From: Isochrysis galbana
Lineage: Eukaryota > Haptophyta > Isochrysidales > Isochrysidaceae
DNA length: 64,000 nucleotides
Direction of reading: 5' to 3'
NCBI GenBank assembly: GCA_018136815.1
Contig: CM030938.1
Coordinates: forward strand, 3,077,289-3,141,288
This document shows, piece after piece, positions 10,289 to 19,065 of the stretch (within the stretch, counting starts at the first letter, position 1; every line of letters starts with the position of its first letter). The position numbers and the translations under genes are program-made. Under the pieces are notes generated by a model. The model made no database searches. It saw nothing but the letters and a program-made list of their open reading frames with translations, and was not told the DNA's origin.

Positions 10289-12277
10289 TCACTGGAGCTT
10301 TTCGTCAGAGGCAGTCTTAGAGGCAGACGTCCCTGCCGTAGCTTCTTCGGCGGAACTTGAATTTGAACTCGTCAGACTTTGTGCAATGATGGATGCGCAG
10401 TCGTTTAGAAGGGATAGGAGACGGCAGAAGGGAGCGGGCCCAAGGGGCTTGGTGAGGATGTCAGCAAGCATAAGGTTACCGGGGACATGTCGCATAGCGA
10501 GGGCGTGTTTTGCAACGAGGTCGCGGAGGAAAGCTGCGGCGCGCATTATGTGCTTGGTCTTTTTGAAGGCAACGGGGTCGAGGGACATGTTGATGGCAGA
10601 CTTGGAGTCGGAGCACAGAAGGGTAGGGCCATCCGGCGGGAGAGATAGGTCGACAAGCAAATCCCGGACGAAGAGGATGTCGCGGGCAGCAAGCATGGCA
10701 CCGAAGTACTCGGCCTCGGCGCTCGACAACGAGACGGATCGTTGGGTCTTGGAGAACCAGTGGACAGGACAGCCGTACAGAAAAAAGATGGCGCCCGTAC
10801 AAGAGAAGCGAGATTCCCAATTCGAGTCGACATGGACTAGAAAGGGTAGCGAGGGGTCTGGGCGAAAGAGCAGAGCGCAGGTGGAGGAGTCACGCACGTA
10901 GCAGAGGACGCGGACGGCAGCGGCGAAGTGCGTAGGACCAGGGTTGGTCATGAAGCGCGAGAGCTGCGAGGCTGCATATGCGAGATCTGGCCTAGACATG
11001 TTAGCAAGCCAGAGGAGGCCCCCGACGATGGCCATATAGGTGTCGCGCTTGGAGGCCATAGATTCAAAAGCAGGAGAGCCAGGCGTGGGTGAATCAGACG
11101 GATCGAGGTGGAGGGCGCCGAGAGGGGATTTGAAGGTGCGTGTCGTAGTGCTAGATAGGAAAGCATCATGCCGTTGAAGGAGATCTGAGACGTAAAGACT
11201 CTGAGATAAGGTGAGGATCCGACGCGGACGGTCACGAGCCACGGCAACATTGAGGATCCACGAGAGTTCGCCCTTGTCTTCAATGGGAAACCTATCGCCG
11301 AGATCGTGGACGAAACGAGCGCGGAGGCCGGAGTCATTATCGACGATGAGGGCGTCGTCCACGTACACCAGCACCCAAAGCAAAGACGAGCCGCTGGTGA
11401 AGATGTAGAGACAGACATCGATAGTGGAGCGCGTGAAGCCCCACTTCAAGAGGAAGGAGGTGAGAAGCTCGGCCCATTCGCGCCCAGCTTGACGGAGGCC
11501 ATAGATTGAGCGCAATAATTTGCATACGAGACGAACCCCGCGACAGTCACGAGGCGGGAGGCCAGGTGGCATGCGCATGAAGAGGGGTTGTGGAAGAGTG
11601 GCTTGCAGGTAAGCTTGGCGGACGTCGATGGAGGACAAGTTGTAATCATGAGCGGTAGCGATGGCAAGCACGAGACGGATGGTAACCGTTTTGACCACGG
11701 TAGAGAAGATGCGGTCGAAATCGACTCCGTATCGTTGAGTATTGCCGTCGGCAACGAGACGGGCCTTGAATTTCTCGATGGAGCCGTCGGCTTTGCGTTT
11801 GACGGCGAAGACAAAATGGCAATACATAAGGTTGGCGCCCTCGGGCATGGCGTCCTCGGGAACGCACTCCCAAGTGCGAAGTGCCATGAGGCCGCCGAGC
11901 TCCTTGTTGATAGCTACGCGCCAATAGTCGGCATGGGTGGACTGAAGCGCTTGACGGTACGTCTTGGGGACCGTCACATCCCCCATGTCGGCAACGACGG
12001 TGACGGCTTGAGCGAAGAGTGAACGGTCGCTACCGGCGTGAGCAAAAGGCGCACGCCTTCCTGTTTGTCTCAGAGTATCATCCAAAGAACCTGGGTGGGA
12101 GCTCCATATCGCACTGGCTGCCAGGGAGCAGCCAGGGCGGCAACAAAAAGCAGTAAGGTCATGACAGACAGTGAGAGAGACAGTGCTACAGGGGTGAGGG
12201 TCAGAACCTGGGACACCTGGGGGCACTGGGGAACTCACCAAGATACCCCTGGGGCACGGTGATTCTACAATAATCAC
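10289..12277 (-). CDS. Copia reverse transcriptase-RNase H polyprotein fragment
   Basis: The frame is open from inside the 5' LTR to a stop at 10289. Its first ~57 codons are LTR sequence with a GTG first codon, so a true start is not defined. RT motifs: an IDVRQAYLQATL block (first Asp) and YVDD (catalytic pair) within LVYVDDALIV. RNase H follows with VDSNWESR, SSAEAEY and DSKSAIN, and the usual copia end KTKHI...LADILTKPLG. Gag, protease and integrase are absent. The frame is intact and the LTRs nearly identical, so the insertion is recent. Confidence 0.85.
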   Translation of the reverse strand: MIIVESPCPRGILVSSPVPPGVPGSDPHPCSTVSLTVCHDLTAFCCRPGCSLAASAIWSSHPGSLDDTLRQTGRRAPFAHAGSDRSLFAQAVTVVADMGDVTVPKTYRQALQSTHADYWRVAINKELGGLMALRTWECVPEDAMPEGANLMYCHFVFAVKRKADGSIEKFKARLVADGNTQRYGVDFDRIFSTVVKTVTIRLVLAIATAHDYNLSSIDVRQAYLQATLPQPLFMRMPPGLPPRDCRGVRLVCKLLRSIYGLRQAGREWAELLTSFLLKWGFTRSTIDVCLYIFTSGSSLLWVLVYVDDALIVDNDSGLRARFVHDLGDRFPIEDKGELSWILNVAVARDRPRRILTLSQSLYVSDLLQRHDAFLSSTTTRTFKSPLGALHLDPSDSPTPGSPAFESMASKRDTYMAIVGGLLWLANMSRPDLAYAASQLSRFMTNPGPTHFAAAVRVLCYVRDSSTCALLFRPDPSLPFLVHVDSNWESRFSCTGAIFFLYGCPVHWFSKTQRSVSLSSAEAEYFGAMLAARDILFVRDLLVDLSLPPDGPTLLCSDSKSAINMSLDPVAFKKTKHIMRAAAFLRDLVAKHALAMRHVPGNLMLADILTKPLGPAPFCRLLSLLNDCASIIAQSLTSSNSSSAEEATAGTSASKTASDEKLQ

Positions 12278-12719
12278 ATTCGCACAAACCCTTGCATATA
12301 CCCCACCACGGTTCTTTGGATGATACTCTGAGACAAACAGGAAGGCGTGCGAGGGAACAAAGAAGGAATCAAGGATTTAGGGAATCGGCGAGTATTGCCT
12401 TAGTATGAGCCGATGAAGCGTCGTGAGTGTTGATGAAGGTGAGATTCCTTAGGTGCACTAAGTCGATCTAGAGTGAGCTGAGATCCCCAAGATGAAGGCG
12501 AGGTCTAGAAGTCGATGTGCAAATGACTCGGGAACCCTAAGAACTCGATGTGCATCAACTGCAGATGATAATGTAGAGAAGAGTCCAGAAGGTGGTGCAC
12601 ATGATGAAAGAGGCTGATGACTTGATGAAAAGGAATCTGGCAGACAAAGTTATCGGTAAAGACGATTCTATCGGTAAGGACCAATGGGTTGTGTTGGCAG
12701 ATGACGGCACTCTGTGATA
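12107..12719 (-). repeat. 5' LTR of the copia element
   Basis: 613 bp, differing from its partner at about three positions (for example G/A in the CCTTGCATATA segment). Ends in GATA directly followed by the GAGTG target duplication. Confidence 0.88.
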
Positions 12720-13331
12720 GAGTGGCTCAAGACGTCCCTGTGGCAGGTATCGGGGGGCGCAGTCATTTATTTCTTCGAGGACTGCTCGCGGCGCGAGCTG
12801 TAAGGGCCGTTCTGCTTCACGACGAGAGGTCCCTCCCCCCCCCCCCGGTGTTTTTCCCCGGAGAGTAGGCCGGCGTCGACCGGTCCGCCTCAATGGGTTT
12901 TCCCCCATTGTAACTTGTGGGGAGTTATAATGGGAGCCGGGGGTTTGCGAGGGGGGAGATTTGAAGGGATGCATTGGTGTATGTGTCTGTGCCATCACTT
13001 CAAGGCGTGCGGGCAAGTGCGCTGAGGGGTGTCGTGATAGTACCGGGCTAGTGGGAGTAGTGGTACTAACGCTCAGTTGTTTTATCTTATCTCGAGAAAT
13101 AAGTGACTGCGACTCGAGTAGCCTGCGCCACCTGGGATACTCTCCTCGCCATTGAGCCACTCCCTTCTCGTCTCCCTCCTGTCGCTAGCCGCCCCTCACC
13201 CGTTTGCTAACGCAAACGGGGCCCGTTTTTCACTGCACTCCATCGGGGGGGGGGGTGCAAAACCCCCCTCTCCCCCTCTCCACTCTCACCCATCGTTGTC
13301 CCTGCGGCGCGTCGCCATGCGGCGCGCCCTG

Positions 13332-13411
13332 CGCGGAGCGCAGAGAGACCCCTCACGAGATATCTTGGGACCGGAGAATGTTTTGGACGAATCTTCCTGC
13401 CGTCGGCCGAG
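13332..13411. repeat. 80-bp segment shared with the gypsy element's 5' flank region
   Basis: Matches 63195-63274 in the same orientation with about three mismatches; the core reads CGAGATATCTTGGGACCGG. It directly abuts the truncated end of X1. It may be a remnant of the gypsy LTR/leader or a third repeat family. Confidence 0.7.
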
Positions 13412-13646
13412 CCCTGCATGATGCGCAGAGCCATGGTGGCAACCTGTTCGGTGCCAGTGCTCGCCACCCCGCGCGCTTGCGCGGGTGTGGTTTGGATGGG
13501 TTGGATGGGCTCTGAGAGGGCTTTCTGACGAGCCGCCTCGGGCGGCGTGGGGCGTCCCAGGTGGGGCGCGGTGGCGAGGGTCGCCTGGGGCTCGGGAGCG
13601 GTCGCGGCACGCTCCATAGTTCAAACTATAACAATAGTTTTTTCAG

Positions 13647-14108
13647 TCGTCAACACATTTAGCGCACTGCAACGCAACCGACCCGGTCTTTGCCTACATA
13701 GAAAGGCTCCTGAATGTACAAAGCCCTTTACAACACGAGACAGCACAGCGGCTTTTCTGCTACCAAGTCGACAAACCCCACCCCTCCTCGGGATATCTAG
13801 GTATCCTAGCATGGAGGTACATCCTAACGGACTTCTACAACGTCCACTCCGGAAACGCGGAAGCTAGACCGGCGAAAGCCATTCTGAAAGCCGTCCTCTC
13901 GAGACACCATATGTTAGTCAAGGCGAAGGTAGGCTTCTTCCAACGCCTGAAGACCCAGAGAGAAAGATTGGGGCTGCATGCCCCGAGCAACAAACATTTG
14001 CGCAAGATGATCACTCCCTTATACACCGTCGACAAAGACTTCAACTTGGAGATTTCGGACGCCCTGATGCAAGCGGCGACCGAGCTGGGCATCCGAAACA
14101 TAATATAA
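13647..14108 (+). CDS. Orphan exon-like ORF, function unrecognised
   Basis: An open frame of ~153 codons ends at TAA 14106-14108. Upstream in frame is a TAG inside a sequence that looks like an intron end (CTATAAC, then TTTTTTCAG at 13638-13646), so this may be a 3' terminal exon. The protein is mixed in composition, with a DFYNVHSGNAE stretch and a basic block near FFQRLKTQRERLG, and does not look like low-complexity filler. I cannot assign a family. No partner exon is visible, and the segment lies in the 6-kb block missing from the second copy. Either a gene fragment carried with repeats or part of an unknown element. Confidence 0.4.
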   Translation, partial: SSTHLAHCNATDPVFAYIERLLNVQSPLQHETAQRLFCYQVDKPHPSSGYLGILAWRYILTDFYNVHSGNAEARPAKAILKAVLSRHHMLVKAKVGFFQRLKTQRERLGLHAPSNKHLRKMITPLYTVDKDFNLEISDALMQAATELGIRNII

Positions 14109-14538
14109 ATAACTCACTAGGGCAGGAACGAAGACTCCTACTGAACGACCGCCCCCGGGGGGGCGAGACGCGACCTGAATGCCTCACTCTTACCCCCTCT
14201 GTCTCACGCCCCCGGCCGAAGCAGCGCGCGCGGCCCCCCCTCCCCCGATCATCCAAAGAAGGAATCGGGGAGAGGGGAAGCGGATGGTGGTAGGATAGGG
14301 AGGGTAGTTAGGAGTAGCACCAGCAATCTTCCTCACGCCGTGTAAGTAGCGGCTAGTTTTCTAAGATTTTTTTTTGTGCACCGGGCGCGATGTGCCGTGT
14401 GACAAAGTTGATGGATACGTAATAATGTCGCGATTTCAAATCTGAGGCAGTATGATAAAACGTTTTATAGCGCATGGTTTATATATTTTTATTTCTGCAA
14501 GACCGTATTTTTACTAATAAGTAATGAGATCCTTTTTC

Positions 14539-15463
14539 AACCTACTTTTATAAGTGGGGGTCAATGGGGGCCTCGCGCCCCCCTCTCTCCATTGCGGACA
14601 CCCCCCGGGGTGGGCCCGTACATTCAACCCCAGCCCCTGCCCTCTGGCAGGGGCAGGGCACTCATCAATACAGCCCAGACCCCTAGTGGGCGCGGGCCGC
14701 GAGCCGCACTCCCAGGCCCGCATGGGCCTGCTCTCGTACTGACTCCCCCCCCCATCCCTGGTCGCCAGGCAGACAGGGACCTCCGGGCGGCACCCAAGGC
14801 CAGCGAGGCGAGCGAGGGCGAGGCAGGGGGGGCCAGGGGCTGAGCCCCAGCCTCCACTGCCCCCTGAGCTGCCCTTGCTGGCCCTCTGGGCGCCCCTGAA
14901 GGACCTCTGAGAGCAGGCCATGGCGCGCCGCATGGCGACGCGCCGCAGGGACCGGGGCGGAAGAGAATGGAACGAGGGAGAGGGGGGGATTTGCACCCCC
15001 CCGATGGAGTGTGGTGAGAAACGAGCCCCGTTTGCGTTAGCAAACGGGCGAAGGGGGGCGGCTGGCGACAGGAGAGGCGAGAAGAAGGGAGTGGCTCAAG
15101 ACGTCCCTGTGGCAGGTATAGGGGGGCGCAGACATTTATTTCTTCGAGGACCGCTCGCGGCGCGAGCTGTAAGGGCCGTTCTCCTTTTTTGACGAGAGGT
15201 TCCTCCCCCCCCCCCGGTGCTTTTTCCCGGAGAGTCGGCCGGCGTCGACCGGACCGCCTCAATGGGTTTTCCCTCATTTTAACTTGTGGGGAGTTAGAAT
15301 GGGAGCCGGGGGCCTGCGAGGGGGGAGATGTGGAAGGGTGCATAGGAGTATGTATCTGTGACAACAGCACGCGCCATGGTGTACGGGCAGGTGCGCTGAG
15401 GGCTGTCGTGTTAGTACCGGGCTAGTGAGAGTAGTGGTACTAATGCTCAGATAGATTGTTGTA
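14539..15463 (+). mobile_element. Retroposon X, copy X3 (925 bp, complete)
   Basis: Flanked by a perfect 18-bp direct repeat (14521-14538 and 15464-15481), so the boundaries are exact. The element is GC-rich and non-coding, with paired segments such as CCCGTTTG/CAAACGGG (~15030). The 3' end is GATAGATTGTTGTA-like with no poly(A). This copy has the empty target of the copia element near 15090. Confidence 0.85.
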
Positions 15464-16282
15464 GTAATGAGATCCTTTTTCGTATTCCTTTCTAAACCCC
15501 GTCACGAAACACCAAACACTCATGAAGGAAAAAAGTGCACACACACGTGCGAGCGGCCTGAAGACGGAGCATGGAAGCCATGCGCCATGCGTATGATTGC
15601 GGGTGGTTACATGCACATGCGTCAATGGCATCAACATACTACTATTATATTGTAATATTCAGTATTATTGTAAACGGACTATGGACATTTGATGGCTCAA
15701 CTTGAATTATGTCCGATCTTCGACGGAACGTGACCTAACTAATAGCTCATAAGTAGTATCAAAAAGCCTCATGCCACATGCAGGCGCTGCTGATACTCAA
15801 CACTCAACACAACATTGGCAAGTATGTATGTATGTGCCGACGCTCGACAGTCGACAGGGGTGTCCCAAGCGCCACTAGTGGCAGCGGAGTTAGCTCTCGG
15901 TGCTAATATTAAGCTCACGGCACCATAACATTTCCCACGCGTATGCACATTTGCGATTGATGAAAGTCTACAAACAATCTTTAGTGTACAAACAAGCGCG
16001 CGTGCTCTCGAGTCTCTCGACCGCTTAGCACTAGAGTAGTGCATGTTCTATGATCGTCTATGTTGCAGACGGGTCGACAATAACGGCAGAGAGGGGTGAG
16101 GGCGGGAGAGCATGACGTTGCGAAAGGTGGGGCATTTAGAGAGACGTCGATCGGTCTCGAGTGCAACACCTTGTGACGAAAGAAACAGAAGAAGATGCAA
16201 GAAACGAGTGGAGAAAACTCTCCCCACCCATGGAGAAAGTGTACTGGACACGCATCGCGCATAGAAAGCGTTGGCCAAAAAA
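15464..16282. other. Intergenic, no gene seen
   Basis: AT-richer spacer between X3 and the ammonium transporter stop codon, with short TATG/TGTA repeats (~15822-15836). It holds the transporter's 3' flank; no RNA gene or repeat family is recognised. Confidence 0.5.
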
Positions 16283-17866
16283 TCACCGGAAAGCGTGGAC
16301 GCGGCGCCAACGTATTTGGAGGGTGTCAAGGCCGCCGATCTCAACTTCCTCGCTAACACGAAGCAAATGGCAAACACGGAGAAGCCAGAAGAGCCCGGAC
16401 GCGAGGCCGCCCACCCACAGGATGATCATGATGATGGCAACCACTTGTGCAGCGAACAGCATACCGCATCCGTAGACAATGCCACAGTAGCTTGAGGCCT
16501 CTGATCCGTCATCCCAAGCCATCGACGTGTATGCAGGGTAGGCGAACAATCCCACCGCGAGAAGTCCCCAGATCCCGCACACTCCATGGATAGCAACTGC
16601 ACCTAACGGATCGTCGATGCGGAGCTTGAGCAACAAATAGCTCGACCAGATGCATAGGAAGCCTGCGACGCAGCCGATGACAAATGCTGCCCAGGGCAAA
16701 AGGTATGCTGCCCCTGCCGTCACGCCCACCAGACCAGCGAGTATGCCATTGCAGCAGCTTGAGAGGTCGTACACTTTGGTAACGATTCGCTCGAGGAGCA
16801 CGGCAGAGAGTCCGCCACCTGCGGCCGCAAGCGTGGTGCACATAGCAGAGCGTGCCATTATCGTGCCTTTGCCCTCGCCGACGATGCCCATAGTCGAGCC
16901 TGAGTTAAATCCGTACCATCCCATCCAAAGGATGAATGTGCCCAACACAACAAGTGGTGCCGAGTTGCCAGGCATCGGGACAACATCACCGTTCGCCTCG
17001 AATCGGCCGATGCGCGGCCCCATAAAGAACGTACCACAAAACGCCGCAATGCCGCCCGTCATGTGAACCACGCCCGAGCCAGCAAAGTCAAGAGCGCCCC
17101 CAAGGATGGTTAGATCCTTAGACCTGGAGTAGCCACCGGCAAGGAACCCGTTGTCACACCACAACCAGTGTACGACCACCGGATAGATGATTGACGTAAT
17201 GACGAGGGTGTAGATGATATAAGCCTGGACTTGAGCTCTCTCGGCGACGGCGCCGGACACGATGGTCGAGGCGGCTGCAGCGAAGCCGTATTGAAACATC
17301 CACCTCGCCATGGTGTAGCCATCGGCTTGGGATTCCACCGAGCCCCAGCCAGCCGCAAAGAAACCCTGAGGTCCCTGTGTCGCAGTCCCAATAAAGACGT
17401 TGCCCGAGGGAGATCCCGAGTCGCCGAACGCGGCACCGGAGCCTATTCCCCACCAGAAGAGAGCGCTGATGCACGAATCGAGCATATTTTTCAGCAAGAT
17501 GTTCTTCACGTTCTTCGCACGCACACTGCCTGCCTCCACAAGTGCGAATCCTACCTGCGCAAACGGGGCGGGATACAACCAGTCAGGCAAGAGGCAGCCA
17601 GAGTGTGGCGTGGGCGGGAAGATCGCTGCGGGCAGCCTGAATCAGCGATCAAAAAGGGCTGGTCGTGGTCTGGCAAAGCCGGTTGAGCGCAGCGCTGCCA
17701 GGATGCGTGGTGAGGGGGGGGGGGGTTGCAGGTGCAGGAGCGGGCGGACCTGCATGAAGAAGACGAGGGTGCCGAGGGAGACGAGGAAGAAGGCGTCGAT
17801 GTTGCGCAGCGCCGCCGTCTGCCGTGCGAGCTCCTCCGCGACCGCGAGCGTAAAGTTGGCCGACAT
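16283..17866 (-). CDS. Ammonium transporter (Amt family), two exons
   Basis: Exon 1 is 17750-17866 (39 codons, ATG at 17864-17866); an intron of 195 nt follows (17555-17749, GTCCGC...TGCGCAG); exon 2 runs from 17554 to the stop at 16283, giving ~462 residues. Joining restores the conserved Amt start of helix 1 (FFMQ before VGFALVEAGSVRAKN). Further family marks: the DFAGSGVVHMTGG signature with the first pore His, the IHGVCGIWG block with the second pore His, and a C-terminal LRVSEEVEIGGLD segment like the regulatory tail. About eleven hydrophobic helices can be seen. Role: ammonium uptake across a membrane, probably the plasma membrane. The last ~10 residues may be misread if another intron exists. 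Confidence 0.9.
17555..17749 (-). other. Spliceosomal intron of the ammonium transporter gene (195 nt)
   Basis: Minus strand begins GTCCGCCCG after CAG and ends TTTGCGCAG. Its removal is in phase and produces a standard Amt N-terminus. It contains a C9 tract (17713-17725 on the plus strand as G). Confidence 0.8.
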
Positions 17867-18150
17867 GTCTGCAGGAGGACGGCAGAGGGGTGGGAGGGTT
17901 GTTCCCCCCGTCGTGGAGCGGCTTTGGGGGCTCCTCGCTGCTCTAAGAACGAGAGGATCTGCAAGAGAGGGAGTTTGAGAGGGTTTGCGGCGTTGAGTGG
18001 CGGAACAATACTTTATGGGGTGGCGGGGGGGGGCGGGAGTGTCCTCCGCGGGGGAGGCGGCGAGCGTGCCGGGCTTCCTGTGCGGGGGGAGGCGGGGAGA
18101 GGGGGCGGGGGGGGACCTCGAGGGCCGAGATCCGAGAGTGCCGGCCGCCG

Positions 18151-18247
18151 AGGAGGAGGAGAGAGAGGAGGGAGAGAGAGAGAGGAGGAGAGAGAGGAGG
18201 GAGAGAGAGGAGAGAGAGAGAGGAGAGAGAGAGAGGAGAGAGAGGGA

Positions 18248-18299
<52 letters not shown>

Positions 18300-18471
18300 G
18301 GGAGAGGGAGAGAGAGGAGAGAGAGAGAGGAGAGAGAGAGAGGAGAGAGAGAGAGGAGAGAGAGGGAGAGGGAGAGAGAGGGAGAGGGAGAGAGAGAGAG
18401 AGGAGAGAGAGGGAGAGGGAGAGAGAGGGAGAGGGAGAGAGAGAGAAAGAGAGAGAGGAGAGAGAGAGGAG
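18151..18471. repeat. (GA)n/(GGA)n microsatellite, ~320 bp
   Basis: Nearly pure GAGAGG/GAGAGAGA on the plus strand, so CT-rich on the transporter's sense strand about 285 bp upstream of its ATG. All long 'ORFs' crossing it (Ser/Leu/Pro or Arg/Glu repeats) are artefacts of the repeat. Confidence 0.95.
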
Positions 18472-18851
18472 TCGCGCCCCCCTTCGACCACAGCCCCATC
18501 CTCTCCCGTCCACTCGCACACTCTCCCCACCCCCGAGAGTTTCTTTCTGCCCAAGAGGAAGCCCCTACTCCTTGTAGGGGAGGGAGTGACATACCACGTG
18601 CATACCATCGGAGCCGCGACCGTTTCATCGTGGGAGGCTCCGTGGCGGAGAAGTTGAGCCAGCGCCGGCGGCGGTGGGGCGGGAGAGGCGAGTCCTCTCG
18701 CCTTTCGCGCGAGGCGCTGAAGGCTGAACCAGGGGGGGCGAGGCCACGGCGGCACAGCAGTTGCCTGCAGTCCATCGCCCTGCGAGGCACCTGGCTTTGT
18801 AGAACCGGTCCTACAATAGGGGCTAAACTAACCTACTTTTGAGCCCACCTT

Positions 18852-19028
18852 TGTTTGATTCCCACATAAGTGGGACTGTGAATGCCCAGTAGTAGGGTAT
18901 AGATCAGTGACATTGACAAGCGTTAGCGCAACTACGCGACAGAGCAACGGCGACGAGGGGGGGGGGAACGTTCCCACACTGGGAATAGAACTGACTCAGT
19001 TACAACAAATCTCACTTAAGATTAAACA
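18852..19028 (-). repeat. 3' LTR of the truncated copia element
   Basis: TGTTTGATTCCC... to ...GATTAAACA; related to 45722-45908 (same termini and CTTAAGATTAAACA end) but clearly diverged in the middle. Confidence 0.8.
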
Positions 19029-19065
19029 CTCCCCCACAGCGATGCCACATCGATGGATACATAGG

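Larger units (their letters stand above)
9570..12719 (-). mobile_element. Ty1/copia LTR element, young, lacking gag-protease-integrase
   Basis: Two 613-bp LTRs (9570-10182 and 12107-12719) differ at only about three bases. GAGTG is duplicated on each side (9565-9569, 12720-12724), and the empty site is seen in the X copy near 15090. The termini are TATC...GATA rather than the usual TG...CA. A purine tract (minus strand, ATGGGGGGG) abuts the 3' LTR at 10183-10191. After the 5' LTR the minus strand reads TGGAGCTCCCACC, a possible primer-binding site. The 1.9-kb interior codes only for RT and RNase H, so it presumably relies on another element for particle and integrase. Confidence 0.88.
9014..13090 (+). 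mobile_element. Retroposon X, copy X2, nested in X1 and itself split by a copia element
   Basis: Starts with AACCTACTTTTATAAG like the X copies at 14539 and 29594. A 20-bp identical sequence lies immediately on both sides (8994-9013 and 13091-13110): a target-site duplication made from X1 sequence. The body is interrupted at 9569/12720 by a copia element. X is ~0.93 kb, has no credible ORF, and is rich in hairpins, for example a 13-bp perfect stem 9104-9116/9121-9133. Long TSDs point to LINE-type retroposition, but the partner LINE is not visible here. Confidence 0.8.
8668..13331 (-). mobile_element. Retroposon X, copy X1 (minus orientation), interrupted by X2 and 5'-truncated
   Basis: 8668-9013 is the reverse complement of the 3' part of the X copy at 14539-15463, and 13091-13331 continues that reverse complement inward (including the CCCGTTTGCGTTAGCAAACGGG hairpin region). 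The two halves are separated by X2. The element stops at about 13331, short of the X 5' end, a pattern expected of 5'-truncated target-primed retroposition. No protein is encoded. Confidence 0.75.

Noticed and set aside
8668-13110. A DNA transposon with ~340-bp terminal inverted repeats
   Set aside because: The inverted ends are two X retroposons in opposite orientation; long target duplications and the 5' truncation fit retroposition better.
17642-18842. Several long ORFs (up to ~380 codons) across the GA/CT tract
   Set aside because: They are open only because the dinucleotide repeat has no stops in any frame; the sole real part is the 39-codon transporter exon 17750-17866.
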